Shown piece by piece: positions 36,825 to 45,293 of a DNA stretch of 64,000 nt. The stretch's first letter is position 1. Each line of letters opens with the position of its first letter. This stretch comes from JAWWPY01 sp964412845. GTDB lineage: Bacteria; Actinomycetota; Actinomycetes; Streptosporangiales; Streptosporangiaceae. The stretch is taken from assembly GCA_964412845.1 (NCBI GenBank), contig CAYPQM010000007.1, forward strand, positions 1-64,000, given 5' to 3'. A program made the translations under genes and the position numbers. Under the pieces are notes generated by a model, which was given only the letters and a program-made list of their open reading frames with translations, made no database searches and was not told the DNA's origin.

Positions 36825-37225
36825 GGGAAGGCATCGTTATCGGCCTGGCCGTCATCGGACTGGCGTTCTCACTGTCAGGTGCGGTGGGGATCTTGCGGAT
36901 GCCCGATGTGTACAGCCGGATCCAGTGTTCCAGCAAGACCATCACGATGGGCGCGCTGCCCCTCCTGGTGGCACTGGTCGTGGCGGAGGGGCCGGTGAGC
37001 CCGTACGGCAGCCGCGCGATCCTCGTCGCCGTGCTGCTTCTGGTGGTGAACCCGGTCGCGTCGCACGCGCTGGCCCGGGCCGCGTACAAGGCGGGCGTGC
37101 CGATGTGGCCGGGCGCGGTCACCGACGAGGTCGCCGCGCAGGCGGCAGCGGGGAAGCGGGCGGCCGGGGACAGGCCGGCGCGTCCGGCCCGGCCGGCCGA
37201 TGCTGACCGGCCGGGCGCGCCATGA
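36821..37225 (+). CDS. mrpG: Na+/H+ antiporter subunit G (MrpG/MbhC-like)
   Basis: 134 residues, three membrane segments and the motif GILRMPDVYSRIQ; a Pro/Ala/Arg-rich tail of about 35 residues follows that most MrpG proteins lack. GTG start overlapping subunit F by 4 bp. Confidence 0.9.
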   Translation: MREGIVIGLAVIGLAFSLSGAVGILRMPDVYSRIQCSSKTITMGALPLLVALVVAEGPVSPYGSRAILVAVLLLVVNPVASHALARAAYKAGVPMWPGAVTDEVAAQAAAGKRAAGDRPARPARPADADRPGAP

Positions 37226-37518
37226 CCGCGTTCTGGGTGCTTGACTACCTCATCCTCGCCGTCGTGCTGGCCAGCGCGGTGCTGGTGGTCAAGCTGCGTA
37301 ACCTGGGCGGCGCGGTGATGGCACTGTCGGCGGCCGGCACCATGCTGGCGGTCCTGTTCGTGGTGCTCGGGGCACCTGACGTCGCGCATGCTGAGGTGGT
37401 GGTCGGGGCGATCGCCCTGCCCGTCCTGTACCTGGTCGCGATCGGTAAGTCCCGGGCCGACGTCACGGACAAGCCGGAGCTTGATGAGGTCACGGAGCGC
37501 GACCATGAGCCGGGCTGA
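37222..37518 (+). CDS. DUF4040 protein (MbhD / MrpA C-terminal part)
   Basis: 98 residues, three membrane segments; the DUF4040 segment (GAPDVAHAEVVVGAIALPVLYLV) matches MbhD and the C-terminal region of MrpA. In Mrp operons this is fused into MrpA; here it is a free small protein, as in membrane-bound hydrogenases. It overlaps its neighbours by 4 and 14 bp. Confidence 0.85.
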   Translation: MTAFWVLDYLILAVVLASAVLVVKLRNLGGAVMALSAAGTMLAVLFVVLGAPDVAHAEVVVGAIALPVLYLVAIGKSRADVTDKPELDEVTERDHEPG

Positions 37519-38488
37519 GCCACCGGGCGTCCGTGATGAGGCGGCCGAGCATGAGCCCGAGCACCGCCGGTGGCTGGGCGCGATCCTGACGGCCGCGATG
37601 GCCGTGGCCCTGGGAGCCGCGATGACCGGCATCCCGAGGGAACACGCGGCACTGTCCGCGGTGGCCCGTTATGCCATGGATGTTTCGTTGCCCCGGTGGG
37701 GACTGACCGAGCCGGTCAATGAGATCGTCTACGGAACCCGGGGATTTGACACCTTCGGTGAGACGTTCCTGCTGCTGGCGGCGGTGATGAGCGTGGTGCT
37801 GATCACCCGGTCCCGGGAAGCGCGCCGCGGCTACTTCGGCGAGGCGCAGGCCGGCGAGCGGGAGCAGGAGCAGTGCGATCCGGCCGAGCAGGCCGACGCC
37901 ACCGAGCAGGCGGCCCGGACCGCGGAGCGCCGGGAACAAGGTGCGCTCGCGCCGGGCGAGGTGGCCGGGCCCGCCACCCCCGACGAGACCCCGCTGGGCA
38001 CTCCCGCGCCGGAGACCGCGGACGCGATGACCGTAGTAGTCCGCACGGCGATCCGGATCGCGCTCCCGGTCCTGGCGGTGGCCGGCCTCTACCTGGTCGC
38101 CTGGGGTTACTCGCCGGGCGGCGGGTTCCCGGGCGGCGCTGTCATCCTCGGTGTCCTGCTGCTGGTCTACGCCGGCTTCGGCCGCCGCCGGATCGCCGCG
38201 GTCGTCCGGCCTGGCCTGCTGGAGGCGGTCGAACTGGCCGGCGCGGGCGCGATCATCGGGACCGAATTGCTCGGCCTGCTACTGCGTGGGTCGTTCAGTG
38301 CGAACTGGCTGCCGCTGGCCGCACCGCAGACCATCCTGTCCGGCGGCATCGCGCAGCTCTTCTCGGCCAGTGAGCTGATCGAGGTCGGCACGGGCCTGGC
38401 CATCGCCGTGTTCGCGCTGATCGGCATGGGCCACGACTGGTCGCCCGATGAGCGCTCCGGCGCCGATGACCGCGGGGGCTCGCAATGA
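37505..38488 (+). CDS. Fused MbhE-like and MnhB/MrpB antiporter subunit
   Basis: 327 residues. The N-terminal half (about 20-105; NEIVYGTRGFDTFGETFLLL) has the character of MbhE, another MrpA-derived piece. A hydrophilic Glu/Ala-rich linker (about 115-180) joins it to a MrpB/MnhB domain (about 180-310; GYSPGGGFPGGAVILG). Fusion of the two is unusual: they are separate genes in archaeal mbh operons, and the E piece lies within MrpA in bacteria. It overlaps the next gene by 4 bp. Confidence 0.85.
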   Translation: MSRAEPPGVRDEAAEHEPEHRRWLGAILTAAMAVALGAAMTGIPREHAALSAVARYAMDVSLPRWGLTEPVNEIVYGTRGFDTFGETFLLLAAVMSVVLITRSREARRGYFGEAQAGEREQEQCDPAEQADATEQAARTAERREQGALAPGEVAGPATPDETPLGTPAPETADAMTVVVRTAIRIALPVLAVAGLYLVAWGYSPGGGFPGGAVILGVLLLVYAGFGRRRIAAVVRPGLLEAVELAGAGAIIGTELLGLLLRGSFSANWLPLAAPQTILSGGIAQLFSASELIEVGTGLAIAVFALIGMGHDWSPDERSGADDRGGSQ

Positions 38489-38853
38489 TCGTGGTCAACT
38501 ACCTGGCTGCGGTGGCGCTGCTCTGCATCGGCCTGTACACGGTGCTGACCAGGCGCAACATGATCAAGATAGTGATGGGGCTGTCCCTGATGGAAGCCGC
38601 CACCTACCTGTTCATGATCTCGCTCGCCTACCGGGCGGGATCGACCGCGCCAGTCCTGCTCAGCCCGCCGCCCGGCCAGAGCGTGGGATCCCTGGTGCAT
38701 GGCAACGTCGCCGACCCGGTGCTGCAGAACTTCTGCCTCACCGCCGTGGTCATCGGCGTCGCCGTCACCGCCGTGTTCCTCAGCGTGGTGGTGCGCATCG
38801 CGCAGCACTACCGCACGCTGGACACGGATAAGGTCCGCGAGATGCGCGGGTGA
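38485..38853 (+). CDS. mrpC: Na+/H+ antiporter subunit C (MrpC/NuoK-like)
   Basis: 122 residues, three membrane segments, NuoK-like. The helix-end motifs around NMIKIVMGLSLMEAATYLF and DPVLQNFCLTAVVIGVAVTA are those of MrpC. Overlaps its neighbours by 4 bp each. Confidence 0.92.
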   Translation: MIVVNYLAAVALLCIGLYTVLTRRNMIKIVMGLSLMEAATYLFMISLAYRAGSTAPVLLSPPPGQSVGSLVHGNVADPVLQNFCLTAVVIGVAVTAVFLSVVVRIAQHYRTLDTDKVREMRG

Positions 38854-40601
38854 ACGCGGCGGCGCTCGCCTCGCTGCTGCCGCTGCCGGTCGCCATCCCG
38901 CTCTGCGGGGCGGCCGCCGCACCGCTGCTGGCCCGGCTGTCCGCCGCGCTGCCGGTCATCGTCTCGGTGGCCGCCCTGGCCGGGTCGGCGGCAGTGCTGC
39001 TGCTTGAGGCGCCTTCGGTATTCGGCGGCCGTGTTCTGGCCGAGTACCTGGGCCACTGGACCCCGGTCGGCGGCCACGTGCTCGGCATCGCGTTCGCGGC
39101 CGACCCGTTCGGCCTGCTGCTCGCGCTGGCCGCGGCGATCATCGGCGCCATCCTGATGCTGTACACCCTGTCCGAGCTGGGCGGGCTCGGCGCCCGCGAA
39201 CTCGGCGGGTACGCGTGTCTCTTCCAGTTGCTGCTCGCGGCCGTGATCGGGGCCGCGCTCACCGCCGACCTGTTCAACCTGTTCGTCTGGTTCGAGGTCG
39301 CCGCGCTGTCGAGTTACGGGCTGGCCGGCTTCTTCCTGGAGCGGCCGCTCGCCCTGGAGGCCGCGTTCAAGATCCTGGTGCTGACCACGCTGGCCAGTTT
39401 CGCCATCTTCATCGGGGCCGGGCTGCTCTACGCTGAGACCGGCGCGCTGAACTACGCCCAGCTGCATGGTTCGCTGGCCGGCCACATCACCACCCCGGAT
39501 GCCATCGCGCTCGGCTTGCTGGTCGCGGGTTTCGGCACCAAGGCCGGGCTCGTCCCATTTCACGGCTGGCTTCCCGACGTGCACACCGCGGCGCCGGGCC
39601 CGGTGAACGCCCTGTTCTCCGGGCTCATGGACAGCCTCGGTGTGCTCGCGATCGCGCGCGTCGTCTTCCAGATCTTTGGCCCGGGCGCCGCGCCCGTGCT
39701 CGGGCTGCTGATGACGCTCGGGCTGATCTCCGCGCTGCTCGGCGCCATCATGGCCCTGGCCCAGGACGACCTGAAGCGGCTGCTCGCCTACGACACGATC
39801 TCCCAGGTCGGGATCATCGTCGTCGGGCTGGCCGCCGGTAATCCCTCCGGGGTGGCCGGCGCCGCCTACCACCTCGTGAACCACGCGCTGTTCAAGTCCC
39901 TGCTGTTCTTGTCCGCCGGGGCGATCGTGCACCGCACGGGCGCCATAAGGCTCTCCGAGATGGGTGGCCTCGTCCGGCACATGCCGGCCGTCGCGGCCGC
40001 TTTCCTGCTCGGCGTGGCGTCCATCGCCGGCTTCCCGCCGTTCAACGGGTACGTCTCGCTCAACTTGATCCACCAGGGGCTGCTGCAAGATCGCGAGATC
40101 ATTCCCTACATCCTTACTCTGGCGGCGCAGGTGATCACCCTGGCGGCCCTGGGCCGAGCGGCCTGGCTGGCCTTTTTCCGGCGCCGCACCGAGGACTACC
40201 AGTGGCAGGACACGCTGCGGCCCGGAATGCTCACCGGGTTCGCCAGCCTGAGCGCATGCTGCGTGGCTTTTGGCGTCGCCGGGTCATTCGCGCTCCGCAC
40301 GTTCATGGCGCCCGCCGCCTCCAGCCTGCTGCACCCGGCCCGGTACGCCAGTGCGGTACTGGCCGGCCGCGGGCGGATTCCCCAGCTCCGCATTCCCTTC
40401 GATTACGTCTCGCCGGCCGAACTCGGCACCCTGGCGGTCAGCCTCGCCGTGGCGGCGGTCCTGGCCTGGGGGTACCTGCGGATCCGGGAACCCCGGCTGA
40501 TCCGCGGGCTCCGGGCGCTGCACACCGGCTCGGCGAACGACTACGCCGCCTATGCGATCACCGGGACGGTGGTCGCGATCGCCGTGCTCAGTCTTGGCTG
40601 A
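38850..40601 (+). CDS. mrpD: Na+/H+ antiporter subunit D (MrpD/MbhH-like, proton-conducting)
   Basis: 583 residues, about 14 membrane segments and the proton-translocating core of NuoL/M/N-type subunits (KAGLVPFHGWLPDVHTAAPGPVNALFSGLMD). Conserved Lys and Glu residues in the channel are visible in the KAGLVPFHGWLPDVHTAAP stretch. It closes the operon and ends 14 bp into the convergent flippase-like gene. It is the only large antiporter-like subunit here; no full MrpA or NuoL is present. Confidence 0.93.
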   Translation: MNAAALASLLPLPVAIPLCGAAAAPLLARLSAALPVIVSVAALAGSAAVLLLEAPSVFGGRVLAEYLGHWTPVGGHVLGIAFAADPFGLLLALAAAIIGAILMLYTLSELGGLGARELGGYACLFQLLLAAVIGAALTADLFNLFVWFEVAALSSYGLAGFFLERPLALEAAFKILVLTTLASFAIFIGAGLLYAETGALNYAQLHGSLAGHITTPDAIALGLLVAGFGTKAGLVPFHGWLPDVHTAAPGPVNALFSGLMDSLGVLAIARVVFQIFGPGAAPVLGLLMTLGLISALLGAIMALAQDDLKRLLAYDTISQVGIIVVGLAAGNPSGVAGAAYHLVNHALFKSLLFLSAGAIVHRTGAIRLSEMGGLVRHMPAVAAAFLLGVASIAGFPPFNGYVSLNLIHQGLLQDREIIPYILTLAAQVITLAALGRAAWLAFFRRRTEDYQWQDTLRPGMLTGFASLSACCVAFGVAGSFALRTFMAPAASSLLHPARYASAVLAGRGRIPQLRIPFDYVSPAELGTLAVSLAVAAVLAWGYLRIREPRLIRGLRALHTGSANDYAAYAITGTVVAIAVLSLG

Positions 40602-41634
40602 GGGTGGGCGGCTCCTCGCCGGGTTTGCCCCGCGCGGTCATCTCGGCCAGCGACCGGCGCATCGCGCGCAGGCCTGAGCCCTTCGGCACCTTGAGCGAGA
40701 CGTAAGCGGCCGCTCCGGTCGGGATCGGCAGCCAGAAGTTCACCAGCCGCCAGCTGAGCACGCCAAGGGTCGCCACGCTCCTGGTCAGGCCGAAGCTCAC
40801 CAGCAGCACCGGGGTCACCGAATCGATCACGCCCAGCCCGGCCGGGGTGACCGGGATGGCGCCCAGCACGTTCGCGATCCCGTAGGCGGCGAACAGCCCG
40901 ACCGGGTTGGCGAGCCGGCCGAACGCGGCGATGAAACACCACAGTGACGCCGCGTCGAGCAGCCAGTTCATTGACGCCCAGGTCAGCGAGCTGGCCAGCA
41001 CCTTCGGATCACTGGTCAGCGCGCGCAGTGAGGCACTGGCCTGCAGCACGATCTTCTCCAGCCGCTCGCCGCCGACGCGGGGGATCTTGTTCCCGATCGC
41101 CCGGACGATGCGCCCGGCCCGCTGCCCGCCGCGGGTGAGGCCGACCACCAGGGCCGCCACCCCGGCGAGGAGCACCGCGCCCACGATGGCGACCGTGGCG
41201 TAGATGGGGCGGAATCCGGACAGCGGGATGGAGATCACCAGCGCCAGCCAGAGCAGGACATTCAGCACGACCGTGGAGCCCATGCCCTTAGTCGCCATCA
41301 TCACGCCGACATCGGTGCCCGGCAGCCCTTCCGCGGTGAACAGCTGGTAGCCGACTCCGGCGCTGCCGACTGTGCCCGCCGGGATGACGTGCGCCACCGC
41401 TGCCGCGGCCAGATCGATGCGGAAAAGCCGGGACAGTCCGGGCCGCCCCCGGGGTGGCAGCAGGACCCGGGTCAGCAGCGCGTAACAGAACAGGGACACC
41501 GCTTCCAGCAGGAGCCCGGCGATCAGCCAGCCCACGCCGACCCGGCCGAGCAGGTACAGGTCTTTGCTCGCGCCGACCAGTTCCGGGATGACCAGGTACT
41601 CGATGATCAGGACCAGGATGAAAAGGATCACCAC
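40588..41634 (-). CDS. Lysylphosphatidylglycerol synthase-type flippase domain protein
   Basis: At least 348 residues and about eight membrane segments. It resembles the LPG_synthase_TM/UPF0104 (YbhN) family, which includes the flippase half of MprF, without a synthase domain. The first usable start is GTG 41634, but that begins inside the first hydrophobic segment. The frame stays open upstream to the AI-2E transporter stop (41749) with acidic then arginine-rich residues and no ATG, GTG or TTG. Either a rare start codon is used or a base is wrong in that stretch. Confidence 0.75.
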   Translation of the reverse strand: MVILFILVLIIEYLVIPELVGASKDLYLLGRVGVGWLIAGLLLEAVSLFCYALLTRVLLPPRGRPGLSRLFRIDLAAAAVAHVIPAGTVGSAGVGYQLFTAEGLPGTDVGVMMATKGMGSTVVLNVLLWLALVISIPLSGFRPIYATVAIVGAVLLAGVAALVVGLTRGGQRAGRIVRAIGNKIPRVGGERLEKIVLQASASLRALTSDPKVLASSLTWASMNWLLDAASLWCFIAAFGRLANPVGLFAAYGIANVLGAIPVTPAGLGVIDSVTPVLLVSFGLTRSVATLGVLSWRLVNFWLPIPTGAAAYVSLKVPKGSGLRAMRRSLAEMTARGKPGEEPPTLSQD

Positions 41635-41748
41635 ACGGCGCAGCGGGCGCCGGGCGGCCCGCAGCCATCCCCGGCGCCGCGGCGCCGGGCTCTCGTCAGC
41701 CCGGCCCTCGTCCGGCTGACCCGCGTCATCCCCGATGGCGCACCCGGC

Positions 41749-43191
41749 TTAGCTTGAGTCGAGGCGGTGGAAGGCAACCTCATAGAGCAGCAGCCGGAGG
41801 GCGGCGGCCACCGGGATCGCCACCAGTGCCCCGATGATTCCCATCAGCGCACCGCCGACCAGCAGGGCCACCACGGTCACCACCGCGGGCACCTGCACGG
41901 TCCGGCCCAGGATCCTCGGCACTATCAGGTAATCCTCCGCTAGCCGGTAGGCGATGTAGAAACCCAGGGTGGCGATCGCGATCGGGAGCGATACGGTCAG
42001 CGCCACCAGGGAGACGATAGCCCCGCCGACGGTGGACCCGACGACCGGTATCAGGTCGAGCAGGGCCACGAGCAACGCCAGCAGGATGGCGTAAGGGATG
42101 CCGAAGATAAGCAGCCAGACATAGGTGCCGAGGCCAGCGATCACCGACGTCAGGAAGTTTCCCAGGACGAAGCCGCCGACCTTGGTGAAGATTTCGTCGC
42201 CGATCAGGATGACCCGGGCCCGGCGGGACTGCGGCGCGAGCCGGTAGACGAACAGCTTGATGCGTGGCATGGCCGCCAGGAAGTAGACCACCAGGACCGC
42301 CACCGCCAGCACCGAGGTGGCCGCGCTGAGCACCAGTTCGCCGGCGCCGAGGACCCCGCCGACCAGGGCGGTGCCCTTGGCGGAGAGCAGCTTGGTCAGC
42401 CTCGCCTGGATGTGAAAGCGGGTGTTCAGGCGGCCCAGCGAAGAATTGTGATCCTGCAGTGTGTGCAGGTAGTGCGGCAGCTCGTTGGCCAGGGCGGTCG
42501 CCTGGTTAGCGAGCGGCGGGATCGCCGCGGCCAGGAAGCCGGCGACGACGCCGACCGCCACCACCAGGATCGTCGCGACGGCCGCCCAGCGCGGGAAGCG
42601 ATGGCGGGTCAGCCAGTTGACCGCAGGGTCGAGGCCGGCCGCGATGAACAGGGCCAGGCCGATCAGGACCAGCACAGACCGGGCCCGGATCAGCAACTCG
42701 GCGAGCCCGTAGGTGACCGCGACCCCGGCGGCCGCTGCCATCCCCACGAAGAACGGCGAGCGCCTGTTCATGGGCGCGCCCGGGCGTCCCAGCCCGCCGG
42801 TCTCCTCGGCGAGCGCGGCCGCCGCGTCGACCGCTTCCTGCATCCGGTCCACGGACTCGCCGGGCGGCGACCCGCCCATGGCCTCCTGGTGGCGGGTCTG
42901 GTCGTCCGTCGCGTCGACCGCCTCCCGTATCCGGTCGTCGACCTGGCCCTGCATCCGGCCCACGGTGTCCTGGTACCGGGCTTCGCCATCAGGAGGAACT
43001 GCCGCGCGGGGCTGCGGAGTCACGGGCGTGGTATCAGCCCCAGGCGTGGCCGCCCGGTCGGCGGGACGGTCACTAGCAGGCACGGGACGCTCCTGGGGGC
43101 GCCGCTTAAGCAGCAGCGGGGTCGGCTGTCGTGAGATCGTGAGAGTAGTGCCGGTCGCTCTGGACTGCCCGCCGTCAGGCTGCTCACACAT
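41749..43191 (-). CDS. AI-2E family (PerM-type) transporter
   Basis: 480 residues. A long hydrophilic N-terminus (about 1-140, Glu/Arg-rich coiled segments) precedes seven or eight membrane segments with the family core (NWLTRHRFPRWAAV, LLDLIPVVGSTVGGA). Bacterial PerM-like proteins export small molecules or act as antiporters; AI-2 export is known only for some. It follows the sigma/DUF6458 pair on the same strand and may share its transcript. Confidence 0.88.
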   Translation of the reverse strand: MCEQPDGGQSRATGTTLTISRQPTPLLLKRRPQERPVPASDRPADRAATPGADTTPVTPQPRAAVPPDGEARYQDTVGRMQGQVDDRIREAVDATDDQTRHQEAMGGSPPGESVDRMQEAVDAAAALAEETGGLGRPGAPMNRRSPFFVGMAAAAGVAVTYGLAELLIRARSVLVLIGLALFIAAGLDPAVNWLTRHRFPRWAAVATILVVAVGVVAGFLAAAIPPLANQATALANELPHYLHTLQDHNSSLGRLNTRFHIQARLTKLLSAKGTALVGGVLGAGELVLSAATSVLAVAVLVVYFLAAMPRIKLFVYRLAPQSRRARVILIGDEIFTKVGGFVLGNFLTSVIAGLGTYVWLLIFGIPYAILLALLVALLDLIPVVGSTVGGAIVSLVALTVSLPIAIATLGFYIAYRLAEDYLIVPRILGRTVQVPAVVTVVALLVGGALMGIIGALVAIPVAAALRLLLYEVAFHRLDSS

Positions 43192-43241
43192 CCGTGACGT
43201 GAGCGTACTTCGTGGATCATGGAGCCGTGCAGCTACATGGC

Positions 43242-43820
43242 TCAGGCGGCTACCTGGCTCGCACTGTCGGTGAGCAGGTCCCGCAGCCGGCCCCGGCCCC
43301 GGTGCAGCCGGGACATCACTGTGCCGATCGGGCAGCGCATCATGTCGGCGATCTCCCGGTAGCCGAAGCCTTCGACATCGGCCAGGTAGACAGCGACCTG
43401 GAAGTCATGCGGGAGTTGCTGGAAGGCATTCCTCAGGTCGGCATCCGGCAGGTTGTCCAGGGCGACGTCCTCCGCCGAGCGCACGCCGTCCGCCGTATCG
43501 GGCTGGGTTCCGGCCAGCTGCCAGTCCTCGATTCCGGTGTCGGCCAGCACCGGCTCCCGCTGCCTCTTGCGGTATGCGTTGATGAAGGTGTTCTTCAGGA
43601 TCCGGTTCAGCCACGCCCTGAGGTTGGTCCCCTCCTTGAACTGGTGAAACGACGCGTAGGCCTTGGCGTAGGTCTCCTGGACCAGGTCCTCGGCGTCGGC
43701 CGGGTTGTGGGTCATCCGTGCCGCGGCCGAGTACAGCTGCCTGCGGTGGCCGAGCGCCTCCGCAAAACGCTGATCGGTGCGTTCTTCGCACTGCACTGGC
43801 TCTAGCTCCTGCCTGATCAC
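43242..43820 (-). CDS. SigR/SigH-like ECF sigma factor
   Basis: 192 residues. Region 2 (ADAEDLVQETYAKAYASFHQF) and region 4 (LPHDFQVAVYLADVEGFGYREIADMMRCPIGTVMSRLHRGRGRLRDLL) are close to SigR of Streptomyces and SigH of mycobacteria, which respond to thiol oxidation. The usual zinc anti-sigma RsrA gene is not next to it; the downstream gene is the AI-2E transporter and the upstream one a DUF6458 protein 4 bp away. The start is GTG. Confidence 0.92.
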   Translation of the reverse strand: MIRQELEPVQCEERTDQRFAEALGHRRQLYSAAARMTHNPADAEDLVQETYAKAYASFHQFKEGTNLRAWLNRILKNTFINAYRKRQREPVLADTGIEDWQLAGTQPDTADGVRSAEDVALDNLPDADLRNAFQQLPHDFQVAVYLADVEGFGYREIADMMRCPIGTVMSRLHRGRGRLRDLLTDSASQVAA

Positions 43821-43824
43821 GTCG

Positions 43825-44205
43825 TTATTCTTCGAGGTACTCGTCGACGATCTCGGTGCCCGCGGGCTGCTGGTGAGCGGCCGGGGTGCCGGGCACGATC
43901 ACCGTCCGCTGCACGGGAATCCCGGGCTGCTCAGAACCGTCAGGGGAGGCTCCCGGGTTGAGCATGATGTAGGGCGGCATGGTCTCGTCGACCTCGCTGA
44001 CCACGGGTCCGCGCGGGCCCCTCCGCACGACCATCCGGCGGCGTATCCAGCCCTGCGCCCGCTGCGGCAGCAGCAGCGCGGCCGCGCCGGCTGCCATCAG
44101 CACCACACCGACGATCTGCAGGTTCAGCCAGCTCGGGCTGGTCGTGATAGCAAAGGTGAAGATTGCCCCGATAGTAATTAAGGTCAGGCCGGGCGCGACT
44201 TTCAT
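43825..44205 (-). CDS. DUF6458-type small membrane protein
   Basis: 126 residues with two membrane segments in the first 50 (LTLITIGAIFTFAITT, IVGVVLMAAGAAALLL), then a hydrophilic, proline-containing tail. It resembles DUF6458 proteins of actinobacteria, of unknown function. It is coupled to the sigma gene with 4 bp between them, so a role in its control is possible. Confidence 0.75.
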   Translation of the reverse strand: MKVAPGLTLITIGAIFTFAITTSPSWLNLQIVGVVLMAAGAAALLLPQRAQGWIRRRMVVRRGPRGPVVSEVDETMPPYIMLNPGASPDGSEQPGIPVQRTVIVPGTPAAHQQPAGTEIVDEYLEE

Positions 44206-44519
44206 CGGGCATCCTTCCGGTGCGATTCCTGCGTGGCGGGCCGGTTAGCCGCTCGTCCCGTCGGCGCACGGGGGGGATGCGCGTCGCCGGGACGAGCGGT
44301 CGGCCCTTTCTCTACCTGAACTTCCCCGCCTCAAACAAACTTCCCCGCCTCAAACACGGCGCGCGAAATTCGGTGCGCGCGGCTATCGCGTCAATCAGGC
44401 GGGGACGCGGGAAGGCCAGGAGCGCCGGCGGCAGGTCTCGTTTCGTGCGGTCTGCCGCGGGTAGTCCATTGGTTCCACCGGGGGAGCCGGCTGGTTCCCG
44501 GAGTGCGGAGGTGGCGGCG
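44206..44519. other. Intergenic stretch with inverted and direct repeats
   Basis: 314 bp between divergent genes. It holds a perfect 12-bp inverted repeat (CCGCTCGTCCCG at 44249-44260, CGGGACGAGCGG at 44288-44299) and an 18-bp direct repeat, AACTTCCCCGCCTCAAAC, at 44319-44336 and 44338-44355. Roles unknown; both could serve the DUF6458/sigma promoter. Confidence 0.7.
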
Positions 44520-45011
44520 ATGGGATCCACCTCGTCCCAGGATCCGCGGGGCGAGGCGGATCCGCGGCACGAGTCAGTAGCGGCGCGTGATGACCGCAAC
44601 CTGGCCGAGCTGCTCCAGGAACTCCGGGTGGCAGGCCTGGGAGTTCAGGTCCTGTTCGGTTTCCTGCTCTCGCTCCCGTTCACCCAGCGGTTCAGCCAGC
44701 TCGATCACTTCCAGCGTGACCTCTACCTGGCCAGCCTCCTGCTCGCCGCGGTGTCCACGGCCCTGCTGCTGGGCCCGGTCGCCTATCACCGCCTGGTGTT
44801 CCGCCGCCACCAGAAGGAACGCCTGGTGCGTGCGGCCAACGTGATGGCGATCCTCGGCCTGGCCGCCGTCGGGCTGGCCGTCTCGGCCGCCGTGCTGCTG
44901 GTGACCAGCTACGTCGCCAGGGGCTGGCCAGCGGCGCTGATCACGGCCTTCGTGGCCTGCCTGTACGCCGTGCTGTGGTTCGCGTTCCCGCTCGGGCACC
45001 GCGAGGAGTAG
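44520..45011 (+). CDS. DUF6328-type four-helix membrane protein
   Basis: 163 residues. A hydrophilic start (1-35) and four membrane segments (from LGVQVLFGFLLSLPFTQRF to AALITAFVACLYAVLWF). It resembles DUF6328 proteins of actinobacteria, function unknown. ATG 44520 has GGAG nine bases upstream. No operon partner. Confidence 0.75.
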   Translation: MGSTSSQDPRGEADPRHESVAARDDRNLAELLQELRVAGLGVQVLFGFLLSLPFTQRFSQLDHFQRDLYLASLLLAAVSTALLLGPVAYHRLVFRRHQKERLVRAANVMAILGLAAVGLAVSAAVLLVTSYVARGWPAALITAFVACLYAVLWFAFPLGHREE

Positions 45012-45128
45012 CGGCCCTCGGCCGTTTCGAGCCTGGCCGGCCCGGCACTGTGGTGAATGTCGCCATGCACCCGGGTGACTACCCTCAAGGAGCGTGTCAA
45101 ACGTCATCGTCAGGAAGGGGACGCTGCC

Positions 45129-45293
45129 ATGGGGGACACCGCCGACGGCACCGGCCAACAGGCCAACGTCAACCAGGCCAAGGATGAGCCGATCCCGGCC
45201 AGCCACCACGACCAGGAGCGCCGGGAGGCCGCGGCGCGGCCAGCCGATGATGATGAGCCCGCGGAGGAGGGCGCGGCAGACGGTGCAGAATGA
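45129..45293 (+). CDS. Small acidic hypothetical protein upstream of the DNA ligase gene
   Basis: 54 residues, hydrophilic and rich in Asp, Glu and Ala. Its TGA overlaps the ATG of the ligase gene, which supports real translation and coupling. ATG 45129 is preceded by AAGG. Not recognised. Confidence 0.55.
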   Translation: MGDTADGTGQQANVNQAKDEPIPASHHDQERREAAARPADDDEPAEEGAADGAE

